Shown piece by piece: positions 26,199 to 35,341 of a stretch of DNA of 64,000 nt. Source of the DNA: JBEKHT01 sp049516595 (GTDB taxonomy: Bacteria > Chloroflexota > Anaerolineae > Anaerolineales > RBG-16-64-43). Each line of letters opens with the position of its first letter. Within the stretch, counting starts at the first letter, position 1. The position numbers and the translations under genes were made by a program. The notes under the pieces are model-generated. The model was given only the letters and a program-made list of their open reading frames with translations, did not search any database and was not told the DNA's origin. The stretch spans positions 1-64,000 of the forward strand of contig JBEKSY010000007.1 of the NCBI GenBank assembly GCA_049516595.1, read 5' to 3'.

Positions 26199-26708
26199 TC
26201 ACGGCCACGCCAGGTAGATCGTGCCCAGTTGGGTCACCTGATTGGCGCGGACTGAGATCTCCAACAACGACTGGTCCGTGGGGGAATTCACCGCTGGGTC
26301 CCAAGAGTACGGTGCCCAGACCACGAGGTAGTAGTTACGCGGCGGCACGCAATTGAGCCGGACGTCCGCGTTGCTGTCGGATGTGCTCTGGATGTCTCCC
26401 TTCTCCAATTGCGGGCCGACTAAGATCACGGTCGGAGCCCCCTCTTGCTGGACTGCGGTCGCATAGAACATGGTCTCGGGCACGTTGTGCTTCATATAGA
26501 AAGAGTACAGGTTTCCCTGGAGGGAGCCTTTGCCGGGACAGCTGGCCGGCGAAGGGGTTCGCGTGGCGAGCGGGATCCTGGCCGAGGAAATCCCGTTCGC
26601 GGGGGCCCGGGTCGGCCTGCCAGACGCCGCGACCGAACCACCGGCACACCCAGCCGCCAGGACCAATCCGATGGCTGCAAGGGCTATGAGAACACCGCGG
26701 TGCATCAT
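26199..26708 (-). CDS. Predicted lipoprotein, unknown function
   Basis: 169 residues. The N-terminus MMHRGVLIALAAIGLVLAAGCAGG is a lipoprotein signal peptide with lipobox LAAGC, so Cys21 would be lipidated. A low-complexity Ser/Ala/Pro/Thr linker follows. The mature domain (about residues 57-169) is predicted beta-rich and ends TQLGTIYLAWP, resembling small carboxypeptidase-regulatory-like or Ig-like modules. I do not recognise the family. It lies 100 bp downstream of the secreted repeat protein, separated from it by a terminator hairpin, so is probably transcribed separately. Confidence 0.7.
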   Translation of the reverse strand: MMHRGVLIALAAIGLVLAAGCAGGSVAASGRPTRAPANGISSARIPLATRTPSPASCPGKGSLQGNLYSFYMKHNVPETMFYATAVQQEGAPTVILVGPQLEKGDIQSTSDSNADVRLNCVPPRNYYLVVWAPYSWDPAVNSPTDQSLLEISVRANQVTQLGTIYLAWP

Positions 26709-26763
26709 CTAGCAACCCAACCGGGGAATTGGAGAGGAATCCGCCATGGGCAGGAAACGAAGG

Positions 26764-26792
26764 AAGGGCCGGCCACCGCGCCGCCGGCCCTT
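26764..26792 (-). terminator. Rho-independent terminator
   Basis: A perfect 10-bp stem, AAGGGCCGGC (26764-26773) with GCCGGCCCTT (26783-26792), has a 9-nt loop. It lies 17 bp beyond the stop of the minus-strand secreted protein gene. On that strand the hairpin is followed by CCTTCGTTTCC, a modest T-rich tail. Confidence 0.65.
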
Positions 26793-26808
26793 TCGCCCTT
26801 GCCTCAAC

Positions 26809-28296
26809 CTACGGGCTGGAAGTCGTGATCATGTTGTGGGCTTGATAGGTGTCGCCCGTCGCGGTCAAGACGTTGGTCAACTGCACGAAGCCGTCAATAG
26901 GCTGCCCATTGGTGCAGGTCACTTTCAGCGATCCGTACCAGCCGTCCGGCAGGTCACGGATCGAATCGCCGTTCATGTCTCCGCCCAGCCGCTGATTCTG
27001 GATCAGGTTCTGGCCGGCGGGGATCGAGGTGCTCCAGGAATAGGGGGAGCAGCCGCTGCAGGCCGTGTTGGGAGTGTAGTCCAGGGTGACGTTGGCGCTG
27101 CTCCCGCCCAGGTTGACAATCGTGACGGCGGTCGCAAAACCGTTGGCCAACTTTTGTGCGACCAGCGGGGCGAACGCCACATTGTTCGTTTCCCCGCCCG
27201 GAATGGCCTCATAGGCATCCGCGTTGTCGGTCCCCACGAACCGCAGCTGGATGTAGGAGACCACATTAGAGCTTCCGGAGTTGAGGTTGCAGGCCCCGAA
27301 CCACCCGGCGGGGAAGTTCGTCGTGTCGGTGACGGGGTTGAAGTAGTAGGAAGTCAAATCGTCAAAGGCGGAGGAGTTTGAAACCGACAAGGTGCTCGGC
27401 CCCGGGGATCCGGCGCTGGCCGTGCAGTTCAACTGCACCGCGCCTACGGGAATGGTTCCCGAGCTCACGTTCTGGACGGAGATGGGAGAGCTCAGCCCGT
27501 TCGCGAGACGCGAAGTGAACAGGGGAACAAACCAGCTCGTGGCCGTCTGGCTGAGGCCACGGTAGGTCTGCATGGTATTGGCTCCGGTGAAGAAATTGGA
27601 AACCACCGCCACCTGCCCGCCGGTGGCCACGATTGTGGCCGACCCATACCAGGAAGTGTCCGATCCGCCCGGGACGTTGGTTTCCTCTTCCACATCGTAG
27701 TAGTAGGAGGTGCCCGCCGGGAGGCTGACCGGACCGAAGGTGTAGGTCACAGGGCTCCCGCTGGGGAGCCCGGTTCCCCGCAGCTGCACGTAGACGCTGG
27801 CCGTGGAGGTGCTGATGTCCTGGATGATCACCTGGCTGTTGGCGGTCCCGCTGACCGTGGAGAGGTGCCGGGCCACGAGGGGAACGTAGAACATTCCGGC
27901 CCCGGACTGGAAGCCGGAATAAGCCCCTTCGGTTGGAACTTGGCTGCTTGGCTCGATCGCCCGGATCTGCACGATCGCGCCCAGGGGCTGGTCGGAGGTG
28001 AGCACCACCGACCCGCGGCCGACGCCCAGAGGCGTGATCCCGTACTGCCGGAAAATAGCCTGGCCGCCGTTGGCGGGAACGGTGAAGCTGGTCAGCGAAG
28101 GATCGGTGGTCCACGTGGTCCCGTTGTCCTTCAGGTACTGGGCCGTGACATTGGCCGTGGCGGAGCTCAGGTTGACCACGGTGAAGTTCGTGCTCAAGAC
28201 CTTGGTGGTGGACGCCGCGCTGGCCGGCAGCAGAGGGAGGAACAGGAGCGCCAGGGTCGCCAGGAGAGCCGTCAGACGTATCCGCATCCGTTTCAC
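26809..28296 (-). CDS. Secreted repeat-rich beta-sandwich surface protein
   Basis: 495 residues from GTG at 28296, chosen because AGGAGG stands six bases upstream. The signal peptide is RLTALLATLALLFLPLLPASA. The mature part has about four modules of 100-110 residues. Their starts read VLSTNFTVVNLSSATANVTA, YVPLVARHLSTVSGTANSQV, FVPLFTSRLANGLSSPISV and FAPLVAQKLANGFATAVTI. Each then has an Asn/Ser/Thr-rich beta stretch such as SSANVTLDY. A few Cys pairs are present. It looks like a fibrous, Ig-like cell-surface or sheath protein of a type common in Chloroflexota genomes; no enzyme motif is seen. A terminator follows. Confidence 0.75.
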   Translation of the reverse strand: MKRMRIRLTALLATLALLFLPLLPASAASTTKVLSTNFTVVNLSSATANVTAQYLKDNGTTWTTDPSLTSFTVPANGGQAIFRQYGITPLGVGRGSVVLTSDQPLGAIVQIRAIEPSSQVPTEGAYSGFQSGAGMFYVPLVARHLSTVSGTANSQVIIQDISTSTASVYVQLRGTGLPSGSPVTYTFGPVSLPAGTSYYYDVEEETNVPGGSDTSWYGSATIVATGGQVAVVSNFFTGANTMQTYRGLSQTATSWFVPLFTSRLANGLSSPISVQNVSSGTIPVGAVQLNCTASAGSPGPSTLSVSNSSAFDDLTSYYFNPVTDTTNFPAGWFGACNLNSGSSNVVSYIQLRFVGTDNADAYEAIPGGETNNVAFAPLVAQKLANGFATAVTIVNLGGSSANVTLDYTPNTACSGCSPYSWSTSIPAGQNLIQNQRLGGDMNGDSIRDLPDGWYGSLKVTCTNGQPIDGFVQLTNVLTATGDTYQAHNMITTSSP

Positions 28297-28378
28297 TGGG
28301 AGCCTCCTTCCTTGGACACCTGAAGGATCTGTCCTTGAGTCTAGCCGACGGGCCCCCCTCGTCAATACCCCAATGGTA

Positions 28379-29314
28379 TTAGCCTCCTCCGTCTCCCATC
28401 CGGCCGACTTCCTGTCCCGAGCGCCGCACCAACGTCCCCACGCCCAGCCAAATCAGCTCCGCAAAGGACCACACGACGCGGAAAAGCACGCTGACCAGCG
28501 CCGGGTTGGGCGTGGCCAGGAGCCGGTTCCCTTCCAGGAGCAAGGTGATCGCCAGCTCGCGGACCCCCAGTCCCCCCGGCACCGGAAAGATGAGAAACCC
28601 GGCCAGCCAGGACAGCCCAGCCACCCACCAGGCGGCGAAGAGATTCCCCGACGGGGAAGCAGCCGTAGCATTGAGGCTCGCGAGAAACGCGAACCCATAG
28701 CAGGTCCAGAAGAGGAGATCCATCGCCACGACCAGGAGCCAGGTCGAAAACCGGATCCCTTTGGGAAAGGTGCCCCGAAACCAGGGCAGGCGTGGCACGA
28801 TCACCGGCGGCAGGAGGGTGACCAGAACCAGCAGCGCGATCAGAGGAAGAACGAGGGCGAGATCTCCAGCGTGGGTGGAGACCACCCATGCCAGAGGCGG
28901 CCATAGACAGGTCCCCACCAGGCCAAGGGTTTCGACCACGGAGCAACCCCACGAAGTGGAGGCTCGGATGTTGTGATCCAGGCGCAGCCACGTTGCGCGA
29001 TTGAGATAGGCCCAGACGCTTCCCGGGATGTATCGGGCGATGAAGGACCGCGGGTACCCTCGCAGGACCGCAACGAACGGGACCTCCTCGCCCACGGACC
29101 GCAAAAGCATCCACCACGAGCTGGCCTGGAGGACTTGGGCGACTAGGCCGCTGGCCAACCCCAAGGCCAGCGGAACCCCGCCCAGCGGCGGCAGCCCCGT
29201 GCGCAGCACGGTGCCCAGCGACACCCACAGTTGGCGGAGAAGCAGGAGCAGCCCCAGGGCCAGCCCAATACGCAAGACGGACCGGTTGGACAGGAGTTCT
29301 TGGATCTTGCGCAT
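28379..29314 (-). CDS. UPF0104 / flippase-like integral membrane protein
   Basis: 311 residues from the ATG at 29314, which overlaps the stop of the upstream methyltransferase by one base (TGATG). The longer open frame up to 29623 is inside that gene. About eight hydrophobic segments; WWMLLRSVGEEVPF, ARYIPGSVWAYLNRA and FLIFPVPGGLGVRELAI are hallmark motifs of the lysylphosphatidylglycerol synthase TM region/UPF0104 family (the PGGLGxRE loop). Members often sit in glycan loci and are thought to move lipid-linked substrates. Last gene of the minus operon starting at 36327. Confidence 0.9.
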   Translation of the reverse strand: MRKIQELLSNRSVLRIGLALGLLLLLRQLWVSLGTVLRTGLPPLGGVPLALGLASGLVAQVLQASSWWMLLRSVGEEVPFVAVLRGYPRSFIARYIPGSVWAYLNRATWLRLDHNIRASTSWGCSVVETLGLVGTCLWPPLAWVVSTHAGDLALVLPLIALLVLVTLLPPVIVPRLPWFRGTFPKGIRFSTWLLVVAMDLLFWTCYGFAFLASLNATAASPSGNLFAAWWVAGLSWLAGFLIFPVPGGLGVRELAITLLLEGNRLLATPNPALVSVLFRVVWSFAELIWLGVGTLVRRSGQEVGRMGDGGG

Positions 29315-30051
29315 CACTCCCGCTTTCGAAGCAGCCAATTGAAGTTGGGCAAGAAGGGCAGGATCGGACCCAACATCCATCCCGGGAGACGTTGGCCGAG
29401 AGCCAGGAGCCCGCGGGTTCTCCTCAGGTAGAACCGCAGGACCGATGGCCCCAGATCCTGGATCGTGAAGGCCGACAGCTTGCGCCGCAGATCCCAGTAG
29501 GTTCTCGAGCGCTCGTAGTAGTGGTCCCCATGCCGCCCGGCCCGGAGGAGGAAGTCCGCTAAGCGGATGGGCAGCCAGTGCAGGCCGGGGATGCCGTAGT
29601 GTGGCTCGATAGGGAAAAGCCAATTGGGGCCGCTGAAGAACACCAGGCCGCCCGGTTTGAGGACACGTTCCATCTCCCCGAACAAGCGGCGATCGTCGGG
29701 GACATGTTCATAAACCTGAGCACAGACGATGGCGTCCACACTCGTCGCCGCCAGCGGCAGCGCCATGCCGTCCCCGCGAAGGAAGACGGCCTGGGCTCGC
29801 GCGGAGTGCGGGACGGCCGTGATCGCCTCGGGATCGTATTCGACCCCCACCGAGAGCCCAAAAAGTGAAGCCAGGTGCGCCGTGATCTCCCCGGAGGCGC
29901 AGCCGATATCCAGGCACACCCCCCGGCCGCGCGCCGCCGTCAAGTGCGGAGCCAGCACAAATGTGATCTTCTTTGCGAGCGTGGCCCGGCTGGCCGCGTC
30001 GCGCACCCGGCGGGAGGAAGTGTAGAAGCCTTGCTGGTAGCCTCTGGCCAC
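29314..30051 (-). CDS. SAM-dependent methyltransferase
   Basis: 245 residues. Motif I VCLDIGCASGEITAHLA, motif II VGVEYDPEAI, then GDGMALPLAATSVDAIVCAQVYEHV and EMERVLKPGGLVFFSGPN are standard class I methyltransferase elements. The start lies immediately after the stop of the upstream methyltransferase (30052), and the stop overlaps the next gene. It is probably a glycan or lipid-linked sugar methyltransferase by context. Confidence 0.88.
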   Translation of the reverse strand: MARGYQQGFYTSSRRVRDAASRATLAKKITFVLAPHLTAARGRGVCLDIGCASGEITAHLASLFGLSVGVEYDPEAITAVPHSARAQAVFLRGDGMALPLAATSVDAIVCAQVYEHVPDDRRLFGEMERVLKPGGLVFFSGPNWLFPIEPHYGIPGLHWLPIRLADFLLRAGRHGDHYYERSRTYWDLRRKLSAFTIQDLGPSVLRFYLRRTRGLLALGQRLPGWMLGPILPFLPNFNWLLRKRE

Positions 30052-30783
30052 CTACGGCTCTCCGGGCTTGCGGCCATCTTTCTGCGCCGCCAGCGCGTAT
30101 CCGCTGGCGAAGGCGCGTTGCAGGGAGAAGAGCCGATCCAGGAAACGGCTGGGGAGGACGACCAAGGCCCCGTTGAGGAAAAGGGCGATCTCCCGGGCAA
30201 GGGGGAGCGGCCAAACCGCCGACACGATCGCCCCCGAGACCTGGTGGCCCAGGAAGGTGGCCAGTCCTCCCGTCTCTTGGCAGCTCATGACTTGGAACCC
30301 GGCCTTCGCGAGCAGGACGGACAAGCCGTGCCGGGTAAAGCGGAAGTAGTCATCCGGCTCATCGTGAAGGCGGCTCAGGTGAGGGACCGACAGGATGACC
30401 GCCCCGGCGGGGCGCAGGATGCGGTGGACTTGAAGGAGGGTTGCTTGGGGGTCGGGCAGGTGCTCGAGCACTTCCAAACACAGAACCGTGTCATAGGATT
30501 CCGGATCGATCCATGCCAGGTCCATGATGTCGGCCCGAAAGGTCAGCGCCGCCAGTCCCTCCCGCCGGTCGAGGGTGTGGTAGCAAGTTGCCTGCGGCTC
30601 AGCCAGGTCCTTGAAGGGGGCCGTGCCCGCCCCCAGGTCGAGGAGGGCACCGTGAGCGTACGTGCGCAGCAGCGGAAGCACCGTTCGGTAGTGGCCATAG
30701 AAAACGGGGGAGAGCCAGCGCCGCCGGGGGTACTTTGGGAAAGCCAGGGTCGCTTGGTGCCAACTGCGTTGCAACCAACTCAT
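30052..30783 (-). CDS. SAM-dependent methyltransferase
   Basis: 243 residues. LLDLGAGTAPFKDLAE is motif I, YHTLDRREGLA follows, then DTVLCLEVLEHLPDPQATL and ILRPAGAVILSVPHLSRLHDEPDDYFRFTRHGL. The PHxxxLHDEPxDYxRxT segment is a recognisable signature of a methyltransferase group found in polysaccharide clusters. It overlaps the upstream GT4 gene by 4 bp and abuts the next methyltransferase. Two consecutive methyltransferases suggest di-methylated or two differently methylated residues. Confidence 0.88.
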   Translation of the reverse strand: MSWLQRSWHQATLAFPKYPRRRWLSPVFYGHYRTVLPLLRTYAHGALLDLGAGTAPFKDLAEPQATCYHTLDRREGLAALTFRADIMDLAWIDPESYDTVLCLEVLEHLPDPQATLLQVHRILRPAGAVILSVPHLSRLHDEPDDYFRFTRHGLSVLLAKAGFQVMSCQETGGLATFLGHQVSGAIVSAVWPLPLAREIALFLNGALVVLPSRFLDRLFSLQRAFASGYALAAQKDGRKPGEP

Positions 30784-31973
30784 CGAGCTCGCACTCCTTC
30801 CGGCTCCGGCCTTGCGGTCAGACGTTGGTAGAGATCAATGAACTTGGCGGCGATCTTCTCCCACGAGAACCGGCTGACGGCTTGCTCCCGGGCCGTCCGG
30901 CTCATGCGGGCCCAGAGGGTTGGGTCGCTGAGCAGACTTACGATCGCATCGGCTAGCGGGCCCGGAGCGCGTGGGGCGACCAGTCTGCCCGAGTCTGAGG
31001 AGACCACATCCGGGATGCCATCTACGCTGCTGGCCACCACGGGAGTACCGCAGGCCATCGCCTCGAGAAGGACCACACCTTGTCCCTCCTGGACAGAGGG
31101 CAGGACCAGGACCTTCGCCTGTTGCAGAAAGGACCGGACGCCGGACGGCGGCTGGGCCCCCGTGAACTGGACCTTCCCCTCCAGGCCCCTGCGGCGGGCA
31201 AACTCCTCCAGCTCCCGGCGTAGCGGACCGTCGCCCACCAGGACCAGCTGAACATTCGGCACGGCCCGCAACACCTGGGGCATCGCTTCGATCAGGTAAT
31301 TTACACCTTTCCTTGGGATGAGGGACCCGATGAAGACGACCTGGTTCTCGCGCGCATCCGACGGCGGGGGATGGAAATAATCCGTGTCGACCCCGTTTGG
31401 GATGATGGTCACCTTGGAGGTGGGAATCCCGAACTGGAGGACACGGTCTGCGAGCGCGCGGCTCAGGGCCGTCACCTGGTCGCAGTGGCGCAGCGCCAAG
31501 CGGGCGGTCCAGGAGCCGAGTAGTCCCTGGGCGGCCTGGAGCATGTCGCTTCCTTGGACTGTCAGGACCAGCGGCTTCTGCCATCGACGGCTCGCCGGCA
31601 GTGCGCATAATCCTGAAAGGGTCCAATGGGCGTGGATCAGGTCGGCCTCTCGGGCAAGACGCGAAGCCTCGCGGCTGTGAACGAGGACCAAGGGCAGCAT
31701 CTGGGCCCAACGGCCCGGATGTCCTTTCAGGTTCACCGGCAGTCCTCCCAGATCCTTGCGCAGGGCCTCGCGGGAGGCGGGCCACCAGTAGGGGGGCCGG
31801 TGGACCTCGACTCCTGATAGAGTCTCGCGCCGGCGGGCCCGCGGGCTGTGCATTGCCAGAACCCGCACGGAGAGCCCTTGGCTCGTGAGCGCCCGTGCGA
31901 AGTCGAGGATGAAGGTCCCTTCCACATCTCCAACCCACCGCGGGAAGGCCGTGGTGACGAGGAGGACATTCAT
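30780..31973 (-). CDS. Glycosyltransferase, GT4 family
   Basis: 397 residues from the ATG at 31973, which forms an ATGA overlap with the upstream methyltransferase gene. The longer frame to 32063 lacks support. Classical GT4 blocks: TTAFPRWVGDVEGTFILDFA, ADLIHAHWTLSG, VLTVQGSDM, ALSRALADRV, IPNGVDTDYFHP, FIGSLIPRKGVNYLIEA, VLPSVQEGQGVVLLEAMACGTPVVAS. Clean, complete domain. It transfers an unknown NDP-sugar in the cytoplasm. Confidence 0.95.
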   Translation of the reverse strand: MNVLLVTTAFPRWVGDVEGTFILDFARALTSQGLSVRVLAMHSPRARRRETLSGVEVHRPPYWWPASREALRKDLGGLPVNLKGHPGRWAQMLPLVLVHSREASRLAREADLIHAHWTLSGLCALPASRRWQKPLVLTVQGSDMLQAAQGLLGSWTARLALRHCDQVTALSRALADRVLQFGIPTSKVTIIPNGVDTDYFHPPPSDARENQVVFIGSLIPRKGVNYLIEAMPQVLRAVPNVQLVLVGDGPLRRELEEFARRRGLEGKVQFTGAQPPSGVRSFLQQAKVLVLPSVQEGQGVVLLEAMACGTPVVASSVDGIPDVVSSDSGRLVAPRAPGPLADAIVSLLSDPTLWARMSRTAREQAVSRFSWEKIAAKFIDLYQRLTARPEPEGVRAR

Positions 31974-32737
31974 GGCGAGGCCGGCTCTCTTTTCACCAGG
32001 AGGAACTGCACGTGCCAGGTCAGGAACTCTCCCAGGATGGGCAGGGCCGCCGTGTTGAACCAAACATACCGAGGGCGCATGTCGGTTACTGCGAGGCCCG
32101 ACTCGCGGATGAGGCCTCTCGCCCGCGAGATGGTCATGCGATAGAGGCCCCAGCCGCGATAGGCCTCCGCAAACGAACGGGGATTCTCAGTGGGCGCATA
32201 CATCTCCCGCACCCACGGGGGCGGAGGAGCCGCTCGTTTCCTCAGCCAGAGAGCCGCGCGTTCGCCCAGATAGTGGAACGGGGCGAACTCATGACCTCCC
32301 TGCGGGGCGAAAAAGGGGGGAAAGCTCAGATAGCAAACCCCTCCGGTGCGCAGGACCCGGCGGATCTCGCGCATCAAGTCGCCGGGGAAGGGGACATGCT
32401 CAATCAGGCTGGCGCAGAACACAAAGTCGATACTTCCCGCGCGGAATGGCGTTTGCAGCGCGTCGGCTTGGACCGGGCGGCACGGGCCAGCCGCCGTGGA
32501 GGCATGAGGGGTCAGATCAAGGCTCCACACTCGGCCGGCCTGGGTGGCAAGCGCCTCGCTGTATCCGCCTAGACCCGCCCCCAGATCCAGAACGGTCCTG
32601 CCGGCCAAGTCAATCCCCCGGGAGGCGAGATACCTCAAGATCAAGTCCGCTTGCCGAGCTTGGAATTGCCTGTAGTCTGCGGGTGAGCGCAGCCTGCGCC
32701 GGGCCACCGAGCCCAAGGAAATCAGGTCCCTGAGCAT
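31970..32737 (-). CDS. SAM-dependent methyltransferase
   Basis: 255 residues. VLDLGAGLGGYSEALA (motif I), VWSLDLTPHA, VQADALQTPFRAGSIDFVFCASLIEHVPFPGDL and IRRVLRTGGVCYLSFPPFF are class I methyltransferase motifs. The C-terminal half has a longer aromatic region including EFAPFHYLGERAALWL. It overlaps the downstream GT4 by 4 bp and lies 24 bp after the large membrane-protein gene in the same operon. Confidence 0.88.
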   Translation of the reverse strand: MLRDLISLGSVARRRLRSPADYRQFQARQADLILRYLASRGIDLAGRTVLDLGAGLGGYSEALATQAGRVWSLDLTPHASTAAGPCRPVQADALQTPFRAGSIDFVFCASLIEHVPFPGDLMREIRRVLRTGGVCYLSFPPFFAPQGGHEFAPFHYLGERAALWLRKRAAPPPPWVREMYAPTENPRSFAEAYRGWGLYRMTISRARGLIRESGLAVTDMRPRYVWFNTAALPILGEFLTWHVQFLLVKREPASP

Positions 32738-32761
32738 GCCTTTGCTCCCTGCTCCAGCCGG

Positions 32762-35341
32762 CTATCCGCGCGGAGCCTGAGGGCTCGCAAGGAATGCAGA
32801 GCTTGGCTGCGGACCCTCTCCCGCCGCGAGCCCGCTGCCGATCGGGATCGACGACGGTGTGGAAGGAGCGCAGGATGCGGCAAACCCGAACACCCAGACA
32901 CGTTCCTGGTGGTAGAGCACGCAGAACAAGGGCGAAGCCTGAAGGTCGCCCAGGGGAAGATTCTGGCCCCCCGAGTTGACTTCCCCATCAAGTTGGCCGA
33001 TGTAAACGTAGCCGATCCCACGCTCGCTGAGCATCTGCTGGACCGTGGGATCGCCCACGCCTTTGGTCTCCACCTCCTCGCTGAGGAAGTTGATCCATTC
33101 GCGGTACTGGGGGAACGGCCCCGCTTCGGAAGAGTAGTTGACCGGCGGCAGGTTGGTTTGGCGGCCCGCCAGGAGGGGCAGCCACCAGCCCGCATCGGAT
33201 CCGACAATCAAGGAGTTGCCATAGGCCGGGAAGGAATTGACGAGGAACTTCGCATCCGGGGGGGTGTGTTCTTGTATCCAGGTCATGGCCCGCAGATCCG
33301 GGCGCGTGACCAGAGCATGTCCCTCCACCACGATATCGTGCACCCGGGAAGCCGAGCCGATCCCGCCCAGGGCAATCGCCACCAGGACGAGCGCCCATTC
33401 GGCCCGGGGTAACCATGCCGGCAGGGCATGCTTCGAGTCGGAGGCCTCCTGTGATCTGCGCCCGACGAAGGCGGTCCAGAGCCATACCGGAAGGCAGCCC
33501 GCCATCACCGCAACAGGGATGTAGGCGGCAAGGAGGACGGCTGAGTTGCTCAGCAACCCGTCGCCGGGCAGCCCCAGCCAACGGGGATTCGCGGCCAGGA
33601 AGATGAAGCCCGACCAAAGAGCATAGAGGCCAGCCTCCGCCGGGCGCCGCCACAGTCCAACGAAGACTCCCAGGGCCGCCAAGGCCCAAAGCCAGGCGGG
33701 CAGGTAGTCTAATGGGTTTCCCACCGCGTTGTACTGCTGGATGAATTCGGTGATCTCGCTGGCCGGGGTCGCCAAAAGGGAGGTGGACCAGCTGATGATC
33801 CCTCCCGAAAACATCCTCACGAACCAGGGCAGGAAAAGAAGGCCAGCACCTGCCGTCAGGACGGCGAAGGAGCCTAGGATTCTCCGGGCGGTCCCTCGGC
33901 GCAGTCGCAGAAGGAAGTATGCGGGCCAGAGCAGCGCGGCGAAGATCAGCACCCGGTAGTGCGTGAGGCCCAGCCCAGCCCACAAGATACAACCCAGCAG
34001 AAACGTGTTGAGGCTCGGGGTCTTCTCCTCCGCCGCGAGCAACCCGACCCATACGGCCGCGGGGAGGACTGCCTGCCCCGCCAGCTGAGTGTACCGCCCC
34101 CAATTCGTCAGATCCATGGGCGTGACCGAGAGGAGTCCGGCGACCAAGACGGCCCCGACTCCAGCCCAGGCATTTTTGGTTGCCCGGGTGGCCAGGGGGA
34201 AGAGGACGAGCACATCGAGGCCGTTCACGATCTGGCCGGTGTCCAGTGTCGCCTGCGGGACGGCTAGGCCCGTCAACCAGTGAACGACGGCGGCGGCGGA
34301 ATGGAATCCGAAGTGATACGTGAAGCTGGTCAGGTCGGCGTAGGGTTGCCAGGAACGGAAAAGGCCGCCGTTGTCGACGATCAGCTGGGCGATCATCGTA
34401 TGCTGAACGGAGTCGCCCCACATCGGGATGGTCAGGCCGCGTATCGCGTAGAAACGGACCAGGAAGATGAGGCCGAGGACTGCCAGGAACGCTAGGTCCA
34501 CTGGCCGGATGGAGACTGATCGGCCCCCCGAACCGGCCCGATCTCCGGGCGTTTGAGATTTCAGTCCCCTCAGGCGCCGTGCAACAAGCACTAGGATGCC
34601 CACCGATCCCGGCAGCCAGGCGTAGGCCGGGCCGAGGTGCAGGTGCAGGAGATCAGTCCAGAGGAGGAGGACAGGGTACAGGGCCAAGCTCGTACCCGCC
34701 GCCAGCCCGAGCTTCTCGGGCCAGGAGAGAGGGTTGCCCGGGCCCAGCAGCACCTCCACGAGGGCCCAACCCGGAACCACAAAGAGGAAGGCCGCGGCTA
34801 GCAACATGGCGAGCCAGCCCAAAGCTTCTCCCCCCAGACCCATCAGCATCTGGATCGGCTCGTAGTCAAGGCCGAAAGTAAGCTGCCCGTCCGTGGGGCT
34901 CCCGTTGAGGTAGGCTGCACCGTCCAAGTAGGTGTCGGCGGAGGCCCTTCCAACCAACACCGTTCCGGTGCCTTCCACCTGGAGGAGAAGGTAGTAGTCT
35001 TGGCTAGAGGAAGAGACCTGGGGCGCAATGGCGAAGCGGTAGAAAGCAGGGGAGGTGACAGAAGTCAGGGGGAGACTGGCGTTGGCAAGATCCACTTCGG
35101 ATTGGGCGCCGGCTCTTAATGAAAGCCGGAGGATCCCCGCGCCCCCCGTGCTGGGCGCCAGGTATACGCCGATGCCCTCCAGTCCCCGGTGGCGGGAGAA
35201 GAAAGTCTGGCCGAGCGTGTCGGCCGACCCGAGCGCCAAGTATCCTGTGGCGGCCGGTTGGCCTTGGCCGGTCACTGGCGAACAGGCGCTCAAAAGGGCA
35301 AAAGCCAGGAGGAAAAGGACCAGGCGAGGCCGGGAGATCAA
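32762..35341 (-). CDS. Large polytopic membrane protein with lipoprotein-like N-terminus (GT-C-like)
   Basis: 859 residues if it starts at the TTG at 35341, which overlaps the GT2 stop as TTGA. The open frame extends to 36097 but that portion lies within the GT2 gene. The N-terminus LVLFLLAFALLSACSPVTG is signal-like with a lipobox. About 140 residues of predicted extracytoplasmic beta-sandwich follow, then about a dozen membrane helices with GLTIPMWGDSVQHTMIAQLI in a loop after an early helix, where GT-C enzymes keep acidic residues. A soluble C-terminal domain follows (MTWIQEHTPPDAKFLVN). It resembles DUF6541/YfhO-like polytopic proteins and may transfer a sugar from a polyprenyl-phosphate donor made by the adjacent GT2. 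Confidence 0.75.
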   Translation of the reverse strand: MISRPRLVLFLLAFALLSACSPVTGQGQPAATGYLALGSADTLGQTFFSRHRGLEGIGVYLAPSTGGAGILRLSLRAGAQSEVDLANASLPLTSVTSPAFYRFAIAPQVSSSSQDYYLLLQVEGTGTVLVGRASADTYLDGAAYLNGSPTDGQLTFGLDYEPIQMLMGLGGEALGWLAMLLAAAFLFVVPGWALVEVLLGPGNPLSWPEKLGLAAGTSLALYPVLLLWTDLLHLHLGPAYAWLPGSVGILVLVARRLRGLKSQTPGDRAGSGGRSVSIRPVDLAFLAVLGLIFLVRFYAIRGLTIPMWGDSVQHTMIAQLIVDNGGLFRSWQPYADLTSFTYHFGFHSAAAVVHWLTGLAVPQATLDTGQIVNGLDVLVLFPLATRATKNAWAGVGAVLVAGLLSVTPMDLTNWGRYTQLAGQAVLPAAVWVGLLAAEEKTPSLNTFLLGCILWAGLGLTHYRVLIFAALLWPAYFLLRLRRGTARRILGSFAVLTAGAGLLFLPWFVRMFSGGIISWSTSLLATPASEITEFIQQYNAVGNPLDYLPAWLWALAALGVFVGLWRRPAEAGLYALWSGFIFLAANPRWLGLPGDGLLSNSAVLLAAYIPVAVMAGCLPVWLWTAFVGRRSQEASDSKHALPAWLPRAEWALVLVAIALGGIGSASRVHDIVVEGHALVTRPDLRAMTWIQEHTPPDAKFLVNSFPAYGNSLIVGSDAGWWLPLLAGRQTNLPPVNYSSEAGPFPQYREWINFLSEEVETKGVGDPTVQQMLSERGIGYVYIGQLDGEVNSGGQNLPLGDLQASPLFCVLYHQERVWVFGFAASCAPSTPSSIPIGSGLAAGEGPQPSSAFLASPQAPRG

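Noticed and set aside
32988..34421. 477-codon minus-strand frame inside the large membrane protein gene
   Set aside because: Out-of-frame copy with Arg/Pro-rich low-complexity translation; the membrane-protein frame is coherent and hydrophobic.
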